This document shows, in pieces, positions 19,231 to 29,217 of a stretch of DNA of 64,000 nucleotides; position 1 is the stretch's first letter; every line of letters begins with the position of its first letter. Made by a program: the position numbers and the translations under genes. The notes beneath the pieces were generated by a model, which searched no databases, was not told where the DNA came from, and saw nothing but the letters and a program-made list of their open reading frames with translations. Source of the DNA: Bin87 sp965219925 (GTDB taxonomy: Bacteria; Chloroflexota; Dehalococcoidia; Lucifugimonadales; UBA3495). Where the stretch lies: positions 2,542,001-2,606,000 of the forward strand of contig OZ244795.1 of assembly GCA_965219925.1 (NCBI GenBank). The letters are read 5' to 3'.

Positions 19231-21000
19231 TCAGGGAGAGCCGGAGGGACTGCCCGGTCGGCCAGCACGCCGGCGCATCCCCAGGTGCACATCCAGTCGC
19301 TTGAGACGGGCGATGATCCTGGGCAAGGCCGCCGCGACCTCGGGCCGGGTTTCGACGCCATGTTCAACATTGTAGAAACGCTGGCGCGCCAACGCGGCCA
19401 GTTGAGCGCGGTCCATCTCATCCCACCTGGGCGCGTCGTCCCAGATGGCATCGAAACGGGGATGGACGCTGCCGTGGGCGGTGAGCACCAGCAGGTCCTT
19501 AGGACGGCTGAAGGCCACGTAGTGCTGTCGCATGTGGTCGAACGCAGCAATGCTGCGGCGCGGTTCCCGGTCTGAGCGGCGCAGGTAGGGACACAGCAAC
19601 TGGCCTACCGGGTCAACGTTGGTATTGTGGAAGCACAACGACCCTACAATTACCACCGGCCATTCCCGTCCCCTGGCCTGGTGGATGGTGGTTACGGTGA
19701 CCCATTCGCCATCCTGCCCACCGCCCCGTCGATGCCGTCTCCTGCCGGCAGGCACCCACCGGGCGGAGATGCCGGCACCCTCAAAGGCGTCCAGGTAGGG
19801 CGCCGCGGTATCGCCCTGCACGCTGTGCAGCAACAAAGCCACCTGCCCGTAGCCGTCAATCACCCGCCGGCGTCGCAGGAACTGCAGCAGTCCCACCAGC
19901 TGGCGGCCCTCGTCATCGCAGTCCACCCCGTCCACGGCGATAACCGCCGAGTAGCGGCTTAGTTTCCGGTCCGGGTTGGGCACGATGTTCTTGGCGCGAC
20001 GGAAGGGCGCTCCCCGAGGGTCGGGATTGCTCCAGTCCGCCGACGCCATCCACCAGTCGTAGGCTCTTATGATCTGCGGGTGGGAACGGTAGTTGACGTG
20101 AAGCTCCACCACCCGGCAGTCGGAAAGCCGGAGCGGGAACTCCTGGATGTTGCGCACGCTGGCGCCGCGGAACCGGTACAACGATTGATCCTCGTCGCCG
20201 ACCACGCACAGGTTGCCGTGAACCTCGGACAGGCGCAGCAACAGCCGTTCCTGCAGGTGGCTGGTGTCCTGGTACTCGTCACACAGCAGGTAGCGGATCC
20301 GCGCCGACTCCCGGCGCGCGATGTCGTCGTCCAGGAGCAGATCGGCCCACGCCTGCAGGTGAGGAAAATCCGCGATGCTCTCCCGCAGCAGCAGTCGCTC
20401 ATAACGCCGGTAGCAGCGGCCCAATGCGGAAATGAAGGCGCTGCCGGAGGGAACCAGGTCTCCTGGACTGATCGCCTCGTCGCAGATGCGGTCGAAGTAC
20501 CGCAGGGCATTCCTCACTACCGCCTGGGGTCGCTGCCAACCGCGACCCTCCAGGTCGCCCAGGTCCGGGCCGAATACAGAATCGAAGCGTTCGAACAGAA
20601 ACCGCCACTGCTCCTGCCGATCCAGCAGGCGGAAACGGGGCCGGAGCCCCACTTGTTCCGGGTACGCACGCAAGAAATGGCCGCAAAGGCTGTGGATGGT
20701 GCAGATGCGCGCCCGTCCAGCGTTTCCGTTGTACCCGGCCGACGCGGCCAAGGCGTCGAACCGCCGGCGGAGTTCCCCGGCGGCGGCGCTGAAGGTGCAG
20801 AGCAGCAGCTCCTCAGGACGGGCGAGATCGAGCAGCAGGATGTTTACCGCCCTCAGGGCGAGGGACAAGGTCTTGCCAGCCCCCGGTCCGGCGCTGCCCA
20901 GCACGCTGCCGTCCGGATGAGCGATGAACTCCCGCTGGCCAGCGTCCAGGTTTGGAAAAAGTCTCAGAATGACGGGCGCGATGCCCACGGTATTGGTCAT
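19231..21000 (-). CDS. UvrD/Rep-like superfamily 1 DNA helicase
   Basis: A 589-residue SF1A helicase. Motif I is SAGPGAGKTL (36-45), Ia TFSAAAGELRRRF, motif II CDEYQDTSHLQERLL near 237, motif III GDEDQSLYRFRGA, motif IV VNYRSHPQII, motif V TIHQARGREWPVVIV and motif VI HYVAFSRPKDLLVLTA. At under 600 residues it is shorter than UvrD (~720). A second, frameshifted relative lies at 46498-48220. In both places a NERD-type nuclease gene is encoded upstream on the same strand, here only as a broken piece (21430-21830). It probably unwinds DNA for that nuclease in a Gabija-like defence role, which is inference. Confidence 0.85.
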   Translation of the reverse strand: MTNTVGIAPVILRLFPNLDAGQREFIAHPDGSVLGSAGPGAGKTLSLALRAVNILLLDLARPEELLLCTFSAAAGELRRRFDALAASAGYNGNAGRARICTIHSLCGHFLRAYPEQVGLRPRFRLLDRQEQWRFLFERFDSVFGPDLGDLEGRGWQRPQAVVRNALRYFDRICDEAISPGDLVPSGSAFISALGRCYRRYERLLLRESIADFPHLQAWADLLLDDDIARRESARIRYLLCDEYQDTSHLQERLLLRLSEVHGNLCVVGDEDQSLYRFRGASVRNIQEFPLRLSDCRVVELHVNYRSHPQIIRAYDWWMASADWSNPDPRGAPFRRAKNIVPNPDRKLSRYSAVIAVDGVDCDDEGRQLVGLLQFLRRRRVIDGYGQVALLLHSVQGDTAAPYLDAFEGAGISARWVPAGRRRHRRGGGQDGEWVTVTTIHQARGREWPVVIVGSLCFHNTNVDPVGQLLCPYLRRSDREPRRSIAAFDHMRQHYVAFSRPKDLLVLTAHGSVHPRFDAIWDDAPRWDEMDRAQLAALARQRFYNVEHGVETRPEVAAALPRIIARLKRLDVHLGMRRRAGRPGSPSGSP

Positions 21001-21429
21001 GTCGGTGTTTGCTCCAGGTTATTGATGTTTTGACGCGCCGGGGATGATCTGGGACCCATCCCCGCTTCAATAGCGAAAGCGCCGGTGGCCCCGGGCTCAA
21101 CCTGCGCCTTCGCTGCATGTGTGCCGCCACTCGGGAAAACACTCGCAGCGTGGGGCTTTCCCGCTTTTGGGCCTCCCCTCAGGCGGATTCAATCCCCCGC
21201 ACGCCAGCGCACAATGTCGGTCCGCATGGCGCCCCCGGTTTTGCCGCCGATCTCCACGCGCACTACAACGGGCGTTTCGTGATCCGAGGCGGTTGCCGCC
21301 ACTGGATGTGCGCCGCTCCGGCCGGCGCTATCGGACCCACCGAGATTGATCTGCCTGTCGGTGATGGCCGACACCTCACGGGTGATGCGCGCCATCGGCA
21401 GACCACCGGAAATCCGGGGGCTGCGGACG

Positions 21430-21830
21430 ATTCGTTCAAAGTCCCCACAATAGGTTCGCCCTTCCCCAGACGACGCAAACGCCCTTGCGTTTTGCAAGCT
21501 GCTCTATGGCGGCATCGGCCGCCATGTCGGGAAAGACCGGTTTGGAGCCATCCCGGGTCCGCAGGCGCCATTCGCCGTCGTCGATCAGATAGCGGCTTGC
21601 CTTCACCTGCAGGGCGAAGCAGCCCAGGTCGGCGATCCAGGCGGCGAAGTTCAGCGCGATCATTTCGTAACCCCGACGCCACTCGTAATAGACGAAGCCC
21701 TGGCGGTCGCTGCCAGCCAGGACTTCGTAAACCAATCGTTCCGCACGCCGCTTGGGTTTCTTGCGGTGACCGGAAGGCTACTTCCTCGGGTACATCCGAA
21801 CTTGATCGTCTCCTTGTACCCGTTGCTGAT
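21430..21830 (-). pseudogene. NERD-type nuclease gene, decayed copy C
   Basis: Reads KPKRRAERLVYEVLAGSDRQ, then GFVYYEWRRG, NFAAWIADLGCFALQVKASR and a distal fragment. The catalytic Asp of the intact copy (EVDF) is Asn here (ALNF). An early stop follows the likely ATG. The gene precedes the UvrD-like helicase on the same strand, matching the arrangement at 46-49 kb. A dispersed repeat (DR3) lies immediately upstream. Confidence 0.6.
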
Positions 21831-21855
21831 CTGGCCATCCTTTGACAAGCGCAGA

Positions 21856-21955
21856 AACGGACCCATCCGACCCGTCTGAAAAATCCCCATAGACGCGCCA
21901 AACACGAGCTGTGACGGCGATAAGATCGCCGAGACGACTCCAGGGGGCTCATCCA
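21856..21955 (-). repeat. Dispersed ~115-bp repeat (DR3)
   Basis: On the minus strand, GTCACAGCTCGTGTTTG is followed by CTATGGGGATTTTTCAGACG and GGTCGGATGG, which matches DR4 and DR5. It reads towards the decayed nuclease gene starting some 25-30 bases downstream. Confidence 0.75.
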
Positions 21956-22138
21956 CGGCCACAGTCGCTGTCACAGGCCGCGTATTGACCGGCAAGCTAA
22001 GGCCCATCCACTTCATCCCCCCACATTGCAGCGAACGGCGGGCCCGCAACTCTCCCCAAACCAGGCCAGGCGTTGAACGGCCGGTACGGCGCCGGCTGGT
22101 CCGCAGGTTCCTGCTCTACTTGGGGTAGCAACAGCGCC

Positions 22139-22639
22139 TCAACGGAGAAGGCCGCTGCTCTGTGGTGTTGGCGGATAGGAAAATATCGATGGCGTCGGCG
22201 CCCCACTCAACACGGCCCCACGCTTCGGCGGAGGTGAACATTGTGCGGGGTCCTTCACGGCCCGGAGTCGGTGATGATGCGGGGCGAGGAAGGTGCCGGC
22301 GAACGCGCCGATGGCTTCGGCGAAACGAGAGTAGCCGCCCTGCAGACGCACGTGGGCGCAGTCGCCGCCCAGAGACATGTAAATGTTGTTCCATTCCGGC
22401 AGGCCACGTTCCGTTTCGGAGTCACCCATCGGCAGGTCCGCGTTGCTGCGGGCGAGGGCTTGGTGATTGACGTAGTAGGCGGGGCTACGGCAAAACTCAG
22501 CCGAGCCCTCTACTGGTGGTTCGGGCGGCGGCGCGGAGGCCAATTGCCGAGCCAAGCCGATCCGTTCTCCCCAGTACATCAGATGGCCTCTGGTGTTCAT
22601 GTACTTCAAACTCCCAACAATGCCGAATTTGGTAGTCAT
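22139..22639 (-). CDS. Unknown protein, possibly frameshifted
   Basis: An open frame of ~166 residues starting MTTKFGIVGSLKYMNTRGHL, with RLQGGYSRFAEAIGAFAGTF in the middle. The last 30 residues are Pro/Ser-rich and unlike the rest, so the frame may shift near 22270. No strong ribosome binding site precedes the ATG. The family is not recognised. Confidence 0.35.
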   Translation of the reverse strand: MTTKFGIVGSLKYMNTRGHLMYWGERIGLARQLASAPPPEPPVEGSAEFCRSPAYYVNHQALARSNADLPMGDSETERGLPEWNNIYMSLGGDCAHVRLQGGYSRFAEAIGAFAGTFLAPHHHRLRAVKDPAQCSPPPKRGAVLSGAPTPSIFSYPPTPQSSGLLR

Positions 22640-23075
22640 CGTTGAATCTTTTGGTGATGTTCGCTCCACGGCAGATCGCCCGCGGGCCAAACCTGGGCGC
22701 TCGCTCCTTCGATTTCGGGGACCTCTGACCGGAAAAGCGGCTTCGATGACCGCGCGATCTAGGCCCATTTGCGGCCTGGTTGGCTCACCTGCGATGAACC
22801 AGCCAAGCACGGAACCCTCCCACCCGGAAGAATGGAAGCGACGATCTCCGGGTGCTGCTACGTGTGGATACCCTCCTTGACCACAGGGATGATTCTGTCC
22901 TCGTTCAGCACAGCCGTGTGGTCACCGGCGTTACCCGATGAGGAGGGCGTTCGCAATGAACATCCTCGACAAACTCTACAGCCAACTGGTCCGGCCGGAT
23001 TGCAGCCGAAGGCGAACCCTGCGGCACCGCTCGTGGCATAGCCAGAGGCATTGAATATGGAACCAAGAAAGCTAA

Positions 23076-23272
23076 GAGCCTGTCTACGATCTCTGAAATA
23101 GGTTAAGTTGAGACTATTATCAGGGGAGGGGTAATCATGTCTCATTCCTATCCCAGCGACATCAGCCGGGAGCAATTCGTCCGTATTCTGCCGACGTTGG
23201 CGTCGGCCCGACGCCGGACCAAGCCCCGCACCGTGGACTTGTACGACGTTTTCTGCGGCGTACTGTACCTTT
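23076..23272 (+). mobile_element. IS5-family element type A, left-end fragment
   Basis: Starts GAGCCTGTCTACGATCTCTG and includes the first ~45 codons of the transposase (MSHSYPSDISREQFVRILPT). It then breaks off near 23272, where the full copies continue with SGCQWRM. A 132-bp MITE lies 38 bases further on. Confidence 0.85.
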
Positions 23273-23310
23273 TGAATTGTGTAACTTTGTCCCAAATCAC
23301 TGGTAACAGC

Positions 23311-23443
23311 TAGTAGACCAACATTCTTGAAATGACGGGTGTGGAATACCAGATTGCTCGACGATAGTCTCCATAAAGCCCTGTATGGCCGGGGAAAGGC
23401 CCTGTACCAATCAACCCATCATTACAAAGATTTCGGACTACTA
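23311..23443 (-). mobile_element. 132-bp miniature element (MITE-2), copy 2
   Basis: In opposite orientation to copy 1. It starts TAGTAGACCAACATTCTTG and ends with the complement of TAGTAGTCCGAAATC. The whole element aligns with the other two copies with few changes. Confidence 0.8.
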
Positions 23444-23516
23444 GGGCCACTGGGTAAACGAGTCTGAACTGGGGTCGGGGGCTTCGGTGGTCTTGGTCGC
23501 GGGCTCGCCTTTGGCT

Positions 23517-23786
23517 TCAATTGAGGCTTGGTCCCTGTCCGGCGTGCTCGGGGCCCAGGCCAGGATGATCGTCCAGGTCGGAAGCATCGTCCATGTGGTT
23601 GCCGCGCAGGACACAATGACCGCAAACTCGACAGACGGGATGTCTATTTTGGTACTTGGGGTGTGGGATCTTGCAGAAGCCGCTGGTGGGCTCGTCGCAG
23701 CGGGGACAGCCATCACAGCGTCCTTGGCCGCTGCCTTGGCCAGTCTGGGTGACGGGGCGGGTTTCCCGTTCTACTACGGTGGTCAT
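23517..23786 (-). CDS. Small cysteine-rich zinc-binding protein
   Basis: An 89-residue frame with a dense Cys cluster: RCDGCPRCDEPTSGFC and then PVCRVCGHCV, typical of a zinc ribbon. AAAGGTGAAAG lies a few bases before the ATG. The opposite strand also has an open frame of similar length, but that one has low-complexity Ala/Gly/Val and no family features. The function is unknown. Confidence 0.4.
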   Translation of the reverse strand: MTTVVERETRPVTQTGQGSGQGRCDGCPRCDEPTSGFCKIPHPKYQNRHPVCRVCGHCVLRGNHMDDASDLDDHPGLGPEHAGQGPSLN

Positions 23787-25691
23787 TAGGCTTTCACCTT
23801 TTGGGATGTGGACTTTGACTCTCGGGTAGCTGGGAAAAGGCGTTCCATGAATCCCGGAGTGGGTGGACGTTTTTCGCCACGTCGACGATATTTCGGTAGC
23901 TACCGGCTAGGTCGGCGGGTCTTGTTTAATGCTCCGGTTTTAGCAAGGAATGTCTGTGTTCGTTATGGTCGGGACGGCCTCGGCGGTAGCCGAAGCGCCG
24001 GCGCGGGCTGCGCCGCTTAGTCGAGGTGGTCGGGGCCTCGGTTGGGCGGCATGGCTGGAAGGGTCAGTCCAGCATTGGGCTGCAGGTGGTGGTCGCCAAC
24101 AGCAGGATGAAACCGTGGTGTGTGGATGCGTGGCACCATCTTTTGGGTTCTTCTGACCTGGGATTGTTCTCCTGTTTTGAAACTATGTGACAGATGCACA
24201 GGCGCACCCTTGCCTTTCTTCAGTACGTTAATCTCACGCTTCTGCGTTGGATTTCGGGTTAGTTGAAACCTGCTGTGTCCAATATTTCTTCGACGAATTG
24301 CCGACCCTTCGCGATCTTATCTGATGATTCGTCGGTCTCGTCAATCAGTTTCTGCATCGTTTCACGGAGCGTCGCGAGACACGCTGGGAGGTCCGCTTCA
24401 TGCAGGGTACGGGCGTCGACAGCAATCTTGTTAAGTTGTTTTGGGGAGTACACCCGGGTGCCTAGCAGCTTCGTCGCCGCGAGCATCGCTAGATGAAAGC
24501 GTAGGTTAGTGCGCTCTGGAGTTGATACGCCTGCTTCGGGTGTCTGAAGAAAAGCGTCTACTTCTCTCTGGGCGTTCGCTGCCCACAGGTAGATTTCCAG
24601 TGGAATGTCACTTGAAAAAATAGTTTGATAGGTTTGGTCGGACTTCAGCAGTGATGAAGGGCGCGCGCGCGAATCGTCTGGTCTACTGAGTCCAACCGCC
24701 ATTACCGTTTGAGCAAGCAGAGGAATGCCAACAATGCGGTCTTTGGGCCTGCCGTTGTTGCGGTAGTAGTTTTTTCTGCGGTCGTAATATAGGTGATTAG
24801 ATGCGAAAAACGCCTCAATTCTCCGCTGAGTATCATCCGTCGCTCGCAATGATGCTTCAGGAACGCTCGTCTGCCTGTTCGTGGCACGTATCACACGATC
24901 ACGTGTAGCAGGATCCTCGGTCTGAAGAATTCTGACTAGCAGCTTCCGCTCAAAAACCGGGTGTTCTTTTTGAGCAGCCGAAAGGGCATGAAACGTGGTG
25001 TAGGACGTTTGCAGTCCGTTTACGATCTGGACATCGTCCAGAGTGTAAGTCTTTCCTTGAATGGACGCCTTCGAGCAAACGATCGTAACGCCGTTATTTA
25101 GCCACCAAAAATCAGGCGCTTGTTCGTCTTCGAGAGAAAATCTGATCTCCTTATTGATCTCAATATTGCCCTGGTAGTCTCTGACATTCCAGTCGAATAT
25201 GTGTCGATTTAGGTTGCCATCGCTGTCAGAAAGGAACGCCACGTAATCCCGGAGAGATACCAACGCTACATGGCTAGTGCCGCTCGTGGCGTTCTCACGA
25301 TACGTGAGCTGCAGTGTATAGTTGGGCACTGCGCTAGCTGAAATCCAAAGTTCGTCAGCTCCAAAGAAGGACACGACACCTGTTGCTCCGGTGACGGTTT
25401 TGCTGAAATCCATTTCTAGGTCCTTGGCTTTTTGCTGGACCTTTGAATTCATGGTGTCTGTGTCACCACGGGTCGCATAGGAGAACTCGATGCGGGTGGT
25501 TGGGTGGCGGATCGCCAGCAGTTGTAGCGCCCGTCGAAAAAGCGAGAACCGCTCAACTAGAGCTGGTGAATATAACGTTTGAAGGTGTTCTTCGGTTTGT
25601 ACTAAGTCCAAAAGTCTCGCCGTGGACGAGGCCACTAGGGGGTGTCGTCAAAATGGCGGTAGGGTGGTAGATTGCTGGAAATGGGGAGAGT

Positions 25692-26495
25692 GTGGAAGGT
25701 GGGGGTATGACGGTAGCGCACCGGCGCCACGATATGACCGATGAGGTTTGGGAGCGGTTGAGGCCGCATTTGCCTGGGGGAGAGGGCAAGAGGGGCCGAC
25801 CGGCCCAGAGCCTGCCCCGTGCCACGACACGGGGACAACCGGCGGTTTATCGACGCCGTGTGCTGGATACTGCGCACCGGCGCTCCTTGGCGAGATTTGC
25901 CCCCGGACTACGGAGATTGGAAGAACACCCACCGCCGCTTCTGCCGCTGGCGGGACCGGGGCGTGTGGGCCGGACTGTTGGAGGCGGTGATTGATGACCC
26001 TGATTTCGAGTGGCTGATGATAGACGCCAGCTATATCAAGGCCCATCCCCACAGCGCCGGCGCCCGGGGCGGAAATCAGTCCATTGCCCGCACAAAAGGG
26101 GGCTGAACAGCAAGCTGCACCTGGCGGTGGATTCCCACGGAATGCCGGTAAGGCTGGCGGTGACCGAGGGTACGTTTGCCGACTGCTCCCAGGCTTTGCC
26201 TCTGATTGAGGGCATAGCAGCGGAGTGCCTGATGGCGGACAAAGCCTATGACACCAATGAAATCATAGCCACCGTCCGGGAATTGGGAATGGACCCGGTG
26301 ATACCGCCCAAAAGCAACCGGAGAGAAAAGCGGGACTATGACCGGGCGCTGTACAAGCTGCGGCACCTAGTGGAGAACGGATTCCTGGAATTCAAGCAGT
26401 GGCGCGGGGTGGCAACCCGCTATGCCAAGAGAACGGCGTCGTATTTGGCCATCTGCCAGCTCCGGGCAGTGATGATCTGGAGCAAACTCTTTTGA
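25692..26495 (+). pseudogene. IS5-family transposase, frameshifted
   Basis: N-terminus MTDEVWERLRPHLPGGEGKR, then CWILRTGAPWRDLPPDYGDW, the DDE segment EWLMIDASYIKAHPHSAGAR, HLAVDSHGMPVRLAVTEGTF and MADKAYDTNEI, ending MIWSKLF. A palindromic insertion at 25809-25833 shifts the frame early. A -1 change in AAAAGGGGG near 26092-26101 joins ARTKGG to LNSKLHLAVD, a place where several IS5 elements are known or thought to frameshift. The palindrome probably inactivates this copy. Confidence 0.8.
25809..25833. repeat. ~25-bp intragenic palindrome (copy d)
   Basis: AGCCTGCCCCGTGCC followed by ACGACACGGG is inserted in the IS5 type X transposase between GRPA and DNRRFIDA, and shifts the frame. Confidence 0.75.
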
Positions 26496-26651
26496 CGACA
26501 CCCCCTAAGTCGATCGGAGTCTCGGCAAATGAATTTACGGCCTTTGCTTGAATAAGTCTGAGCGTTAGGGCTATGCCTTGGCTGATCTTAGAACCTGTCT
26601 ACGATCTCTGAAATAGGTTAATTTGAGACTATCATCAGGGGAGGGGTAATC

Positions 26652-27402
26652 ATGTCTCATTCCTATCCCAGCGACATCAGCCGGGAGCAATTCGCCCGGA
26701 TTCTGCCGACGTTGGCGTCGGCCCGACGCCGGACCAAGCCCCGCACCGTGGACTTGTACGACGTTTTCTGCGGCGTGCTGTACCTCCTGAAAAGCGGCTG
26801 CCAGTGGCGAATGCTGCCCGCGGACTTTCCCGATTGGCGCACCTGCTACCAGTATTTCCGGCAATGGAGCGAGCGGCCTGGCCCAGGTCAGGATTCCATT
26901 CTGGAGCAAGTCCTAAAAAAAATCGGTTGGCGCGGCCCGACGAAGCAATGGTCGGAAAAAGCAGACTAGCTTCTGTATCGTGGACTCCCAGAGCGTGAAG
27001 AACACGGACACCGCCGGGCACAAGGGCTATGACGCGGGCAAGAAGGTGTCGGGAATCAAGCGTCATATCGCGGTGGACACGCAAGGATTGCCCCATGGGA
27101 TACATGTGACTACCGCCAACGTTACCGACCGGGCTGGGGCTTTGGCGATGTTTGACGAAAACCGGTCCGGCCTCAGTCAAGTGCAGAACGTGCTGGTGGA
27201 CGGGGGTTACACCGGGAAGCCCTTTGCCACTGCGGTGCAAGGCCTGTTGGGAGCCTCGGTGGAAGTGGTGAAACGCAACGAACTGCACACCTTCGTGGTG
27301 CTGCCAAAGCGATGGGTGGTGGAGCGGTCTTTCGCCTGGCTGGAAAAGTGCCGCCGACTCTGGAAGAACTGCGAAAGGAAGCTCAATACTAGGCTGTGTT
27401 GA
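26652..27402 (+). pseudogene. IS5-family transposase type A, interrupted
   Basis: ORF1 (26652-26969) reads MSHSYPSDISREQFARILPT through LLKSGCQWRMLPADFPDWRT to LEQVLKKIGW. A run of eight A (26915-26922) is where the frame changes to SVGAARRSNGRKKQTSFCIV, DSQSVKNTDTAGHKGYDAGK and onward. The same A8 and the same frame change are in the intact copy at 56858-57719. The catalytic domain is then cut at ERKLNT by MITE-1. It cannot make a full protein. Confidence 0.85.
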
Positions 27403-27530
27403 CATTTACGGTCATTCCGGCGAAAGCGGGAATCCAGGGAGTTGGGGAGTGGCTAATTTTGGGATAGTTATGCTTATTTGGAGCACTGGATTCCGGCTTT
27501 CGCCGGAATGACCGTAAATGTCAACAGAGC
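27393..27530. mobile_element. 138-bp miniature element (MITE-1), copy 1
   Basis: Inverted ends GCTGTGTTGACATTTACGGT and its complement (…AAATGTCAACAGAGC), flanked by CTAG on both sides (27389-27392, 27531-27534). It contains inward hairpins of the CATTCCGGCGAAAGC type. Copy 2 at 44575-44721 has the same ends and the same CTAG duplication. Confidence 0.85.
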
Positions 27531-27531
27531 C

Positions 27532-27661
27532 TAGTAGACCAACATCCTTGAAATGACTGGTAGAAAGCCAGATTGCTCGGCGATAGTCTCCATAAGCTCC
27601 GGTATGGCCGGGGAAGGCCCTATACCAATCAACCCATCATTACAAAGATTTCGAACTACTA
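27532..27661 (-). mobile_element. 132-bp-type miniature element (MITE-2), copy 3
   Basis: 130 bases in this copy, starting TAGTAGACCAACATCCTTG and ending GATTTCGAACTACTA. It abuts MITE-1 on the left and MITE-3 on the right. Confidence 0.85.
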
Positions 27662-27815
27662 AACTAAAGCCAAGGTGAAACAGATGCGCAGATGGTGGGG
27701 GTCAAACGACGGAGCCGGCTCGTTCTCCAAGTACGGATGAGAGGGATTCACGGGCTTAACCCCAGCTGATCATCATCGCCACTTAAATGTACATCCCACC
27801 TTGGCTTTAGTTTAG
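27659..27815. mobile_element. ~157-bp miniature derivative of IS630 type B (MITE-3)
   Basis: Ends CTAAACTAAAGCCAAGGTG and CACCTTGGCTTTAGTTTAG match the type B IS630 ends at 1034 and 2273. The interior (27680-27795) is non-coding. It is the third element of the nest. Confidence 0.85.
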
Positions 27816-27877
27816 CCTGCAAATGGTGGTGCTTGCCTTCATGGTGCTAATCTAAAAAGATTGTAAACAGGCTCTTA

Positions 27878-28665
27878 GCGTACGATCCTGCCCCCTACCG
27901 GAATCGCCCCGCGTTTGGGGCGACAACTTACACCTTGGCGTCCCCTGTAGCGAAGAATGCCCCCATCCGGAGGCCATGGAACACACCAACGAGATCATGG
28001 CCAATGCCGTTCCGCTGGGACTGGGCGTGAGCGTCCTGGATTTGGGTTGCGGCTATGGCTCTACCGCACGTTTCCCGGCCACAAACTTCGGTTGCCAGGT
28101 GACCGGCGTCAACATCAGCGAAAGGGAGCTGGAACTGGCCGGCATCCGGAGCAGAGAGGCAGGCCTGGACCATCTGCTGTCCTTCGAGTATGGGGACTTT
28201 CATCATCTGGGATACCCCGACGGCTACTATGACGTGGTTTGGAGCCAGGAAGCGTTACTTCATGCTGCGGAAAAACCGCAGTCCTGTCGGAATGCCGCCG
28301 GGTCCTGAGGCCGGACGGCGCTCTCATATTTACCGACATCCTCGTGCGGAAGGCCACTCCAGACGAGGACAGGGCAAAAATCTATGACCGAATCAATTCG
28401 CCTGACATGTGGGACCTGGAAGACTACCGCGATGCCTTGTCCAGGCTGGACCTACTCGTGACCAGAGAAGAGGACTGGTCCCACCCACGTGGCACGTTCC
28501 TACGCTTGGGTGCGGGACCGACTCCAAGATAAGCGGGAATGGCTTCTGCCCCGCATCGGAGCCGAAATCATCGACCGCACCGTGGAGGCTCTGTCCTTCT
28601 GGGTGGTTTCGGCTGAATCGGGAAAGATCGGCTGGGCGCTCTTCGTAGCGAAAAAGCCCGTTTAA
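27878..28665 (+). pseudogene. Glycine/sarcosine-type N-methyltransferase gene, frameshifted
   Basis: Reads VWGDNLHLGVPC, then VLDLGCGYGSTARFPATNFG (SAM motif I), GVNISERELELA, YYDVVWSQEALLHAAEK, and after a frame change RRVLRPDGALIFTDILVRKA, then after a second change HVARSYAWVRDRLQDKREWL and WVVSAESGKIGWALFVAKKP. The WGxxxHxG opening and VVWSQEALLH are typical of sarcosine/dimethylglycine methyltransferase-like enzymes. The N-terminus is cut by the IS5 element. Frames change near 28280 and 28480. Confidence 0.75.
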
Positions 28666-28669
28666 CGAT

Positions 28670-29204
28670 TCCTGTAACCGTTGAGTTGAGGATTCCGGTA
28701 GATTCACATGGCCATCCATATCTCGAAGATATTACTGTGCGCAGTCAAGCTGGGCCTACTTTTCCCGACCCGAACGTACTCAATTCATAACTACCTCCAG
28801 GTTCCCAGGCCTTCCAGGCAAGGTCGCTGCCGTGAAGAATGATGCTCCGCATGTACCACATCCGCGGGCGCAGACCGAAAGCGACCTGCTCCCAGATAGA
28901 TCTATCCGTTTAGGTGGGACAATTCTCCGTGCAAGCCAATTGAGATTATCCCGCAATACTCCTACCTCGGCTGTCCCACTTCCCGGGGCAGATCACGCTC
29001 CCTATCGACCCACCAACAGACGGTGCTGGGGCCGCGGATGGCGCCGGCGCTGAAAACGCCGTATCATGGCGTCAGCATAGGGACGTGTTGCGTCGAGCAC
29101 ATGGTGGCCATCCCGCAGGACGGGTACGGCAGGACGGGTACGAGTGATCCGATGCCTTGACCCACCGCCCGGCGCATCCGTGGGCCAATAGATTGGCCGA
29201 CTAA
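28670..29204. other. Intergenic region before the acyl-CoA operon
   Basis: No credible gene. The promoter of the operon should be here, but no clear -35/-10 pair stands out. AAGGGGGG at 29207-29214 is the ribosome binding site of the first gene. Confidence 0.4.
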
Positions 29205-29217
29205 CAAGGGGGGTGTG

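Larger units (their letters stand above)
25638..26505 (+). mobile_element. IS5-family element type X
   Basis: Inverted ends GGGGGTGTCGTCAAAA and TTTTGACGACACCCCC, flanked by TA on both sides (CTA left, TAA right). It is inserted in the AIPR gene. Confidence 0.85.
24259..26590 (-). pseudogene. AIPR-family abortive-infection gene, split by an IS5 insertion
   Basis: The 458 residues from 25635 to 24259 carry the AIPR core: DFWWLNNGVTIVCSKASI, DDVQIVNGLQTSYTTFHAL and VRILQTEDPATRDRVIRATN. Removing the IS at 25638-26505 rejoins the frame to QGIALTLRLIQAKAVNSFAE and TPIDLVASS, i.e. the IQAK and F.E..ID region found in AIPR N-termini. The upstream part is cut again by an IS5 type A copy at 26591. 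AIPR proteins protect against phage, often by abortive infection. The gene is certainly broken, although the C-terminal half could still be translated from a GTG at the junction. Confidence 0.85.
26591..27874 (+). mobile_element. IS5-family element type A, copy carrying three nested miniature elements
   Basis: Ends GAACCTGTCTACGATCTCTG and GATTGTAAACAGGCTC, flanked by a TTA duplication (26588-26590 and 27875-27877). The last ~40 codons of its transposase are interrupted at 27389 by MITE-1, MITE-2 and MITE-3 in a row, after which the original right end resumes (CAAATGGTGGTGCTTGCC). Confidence 0.9.
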
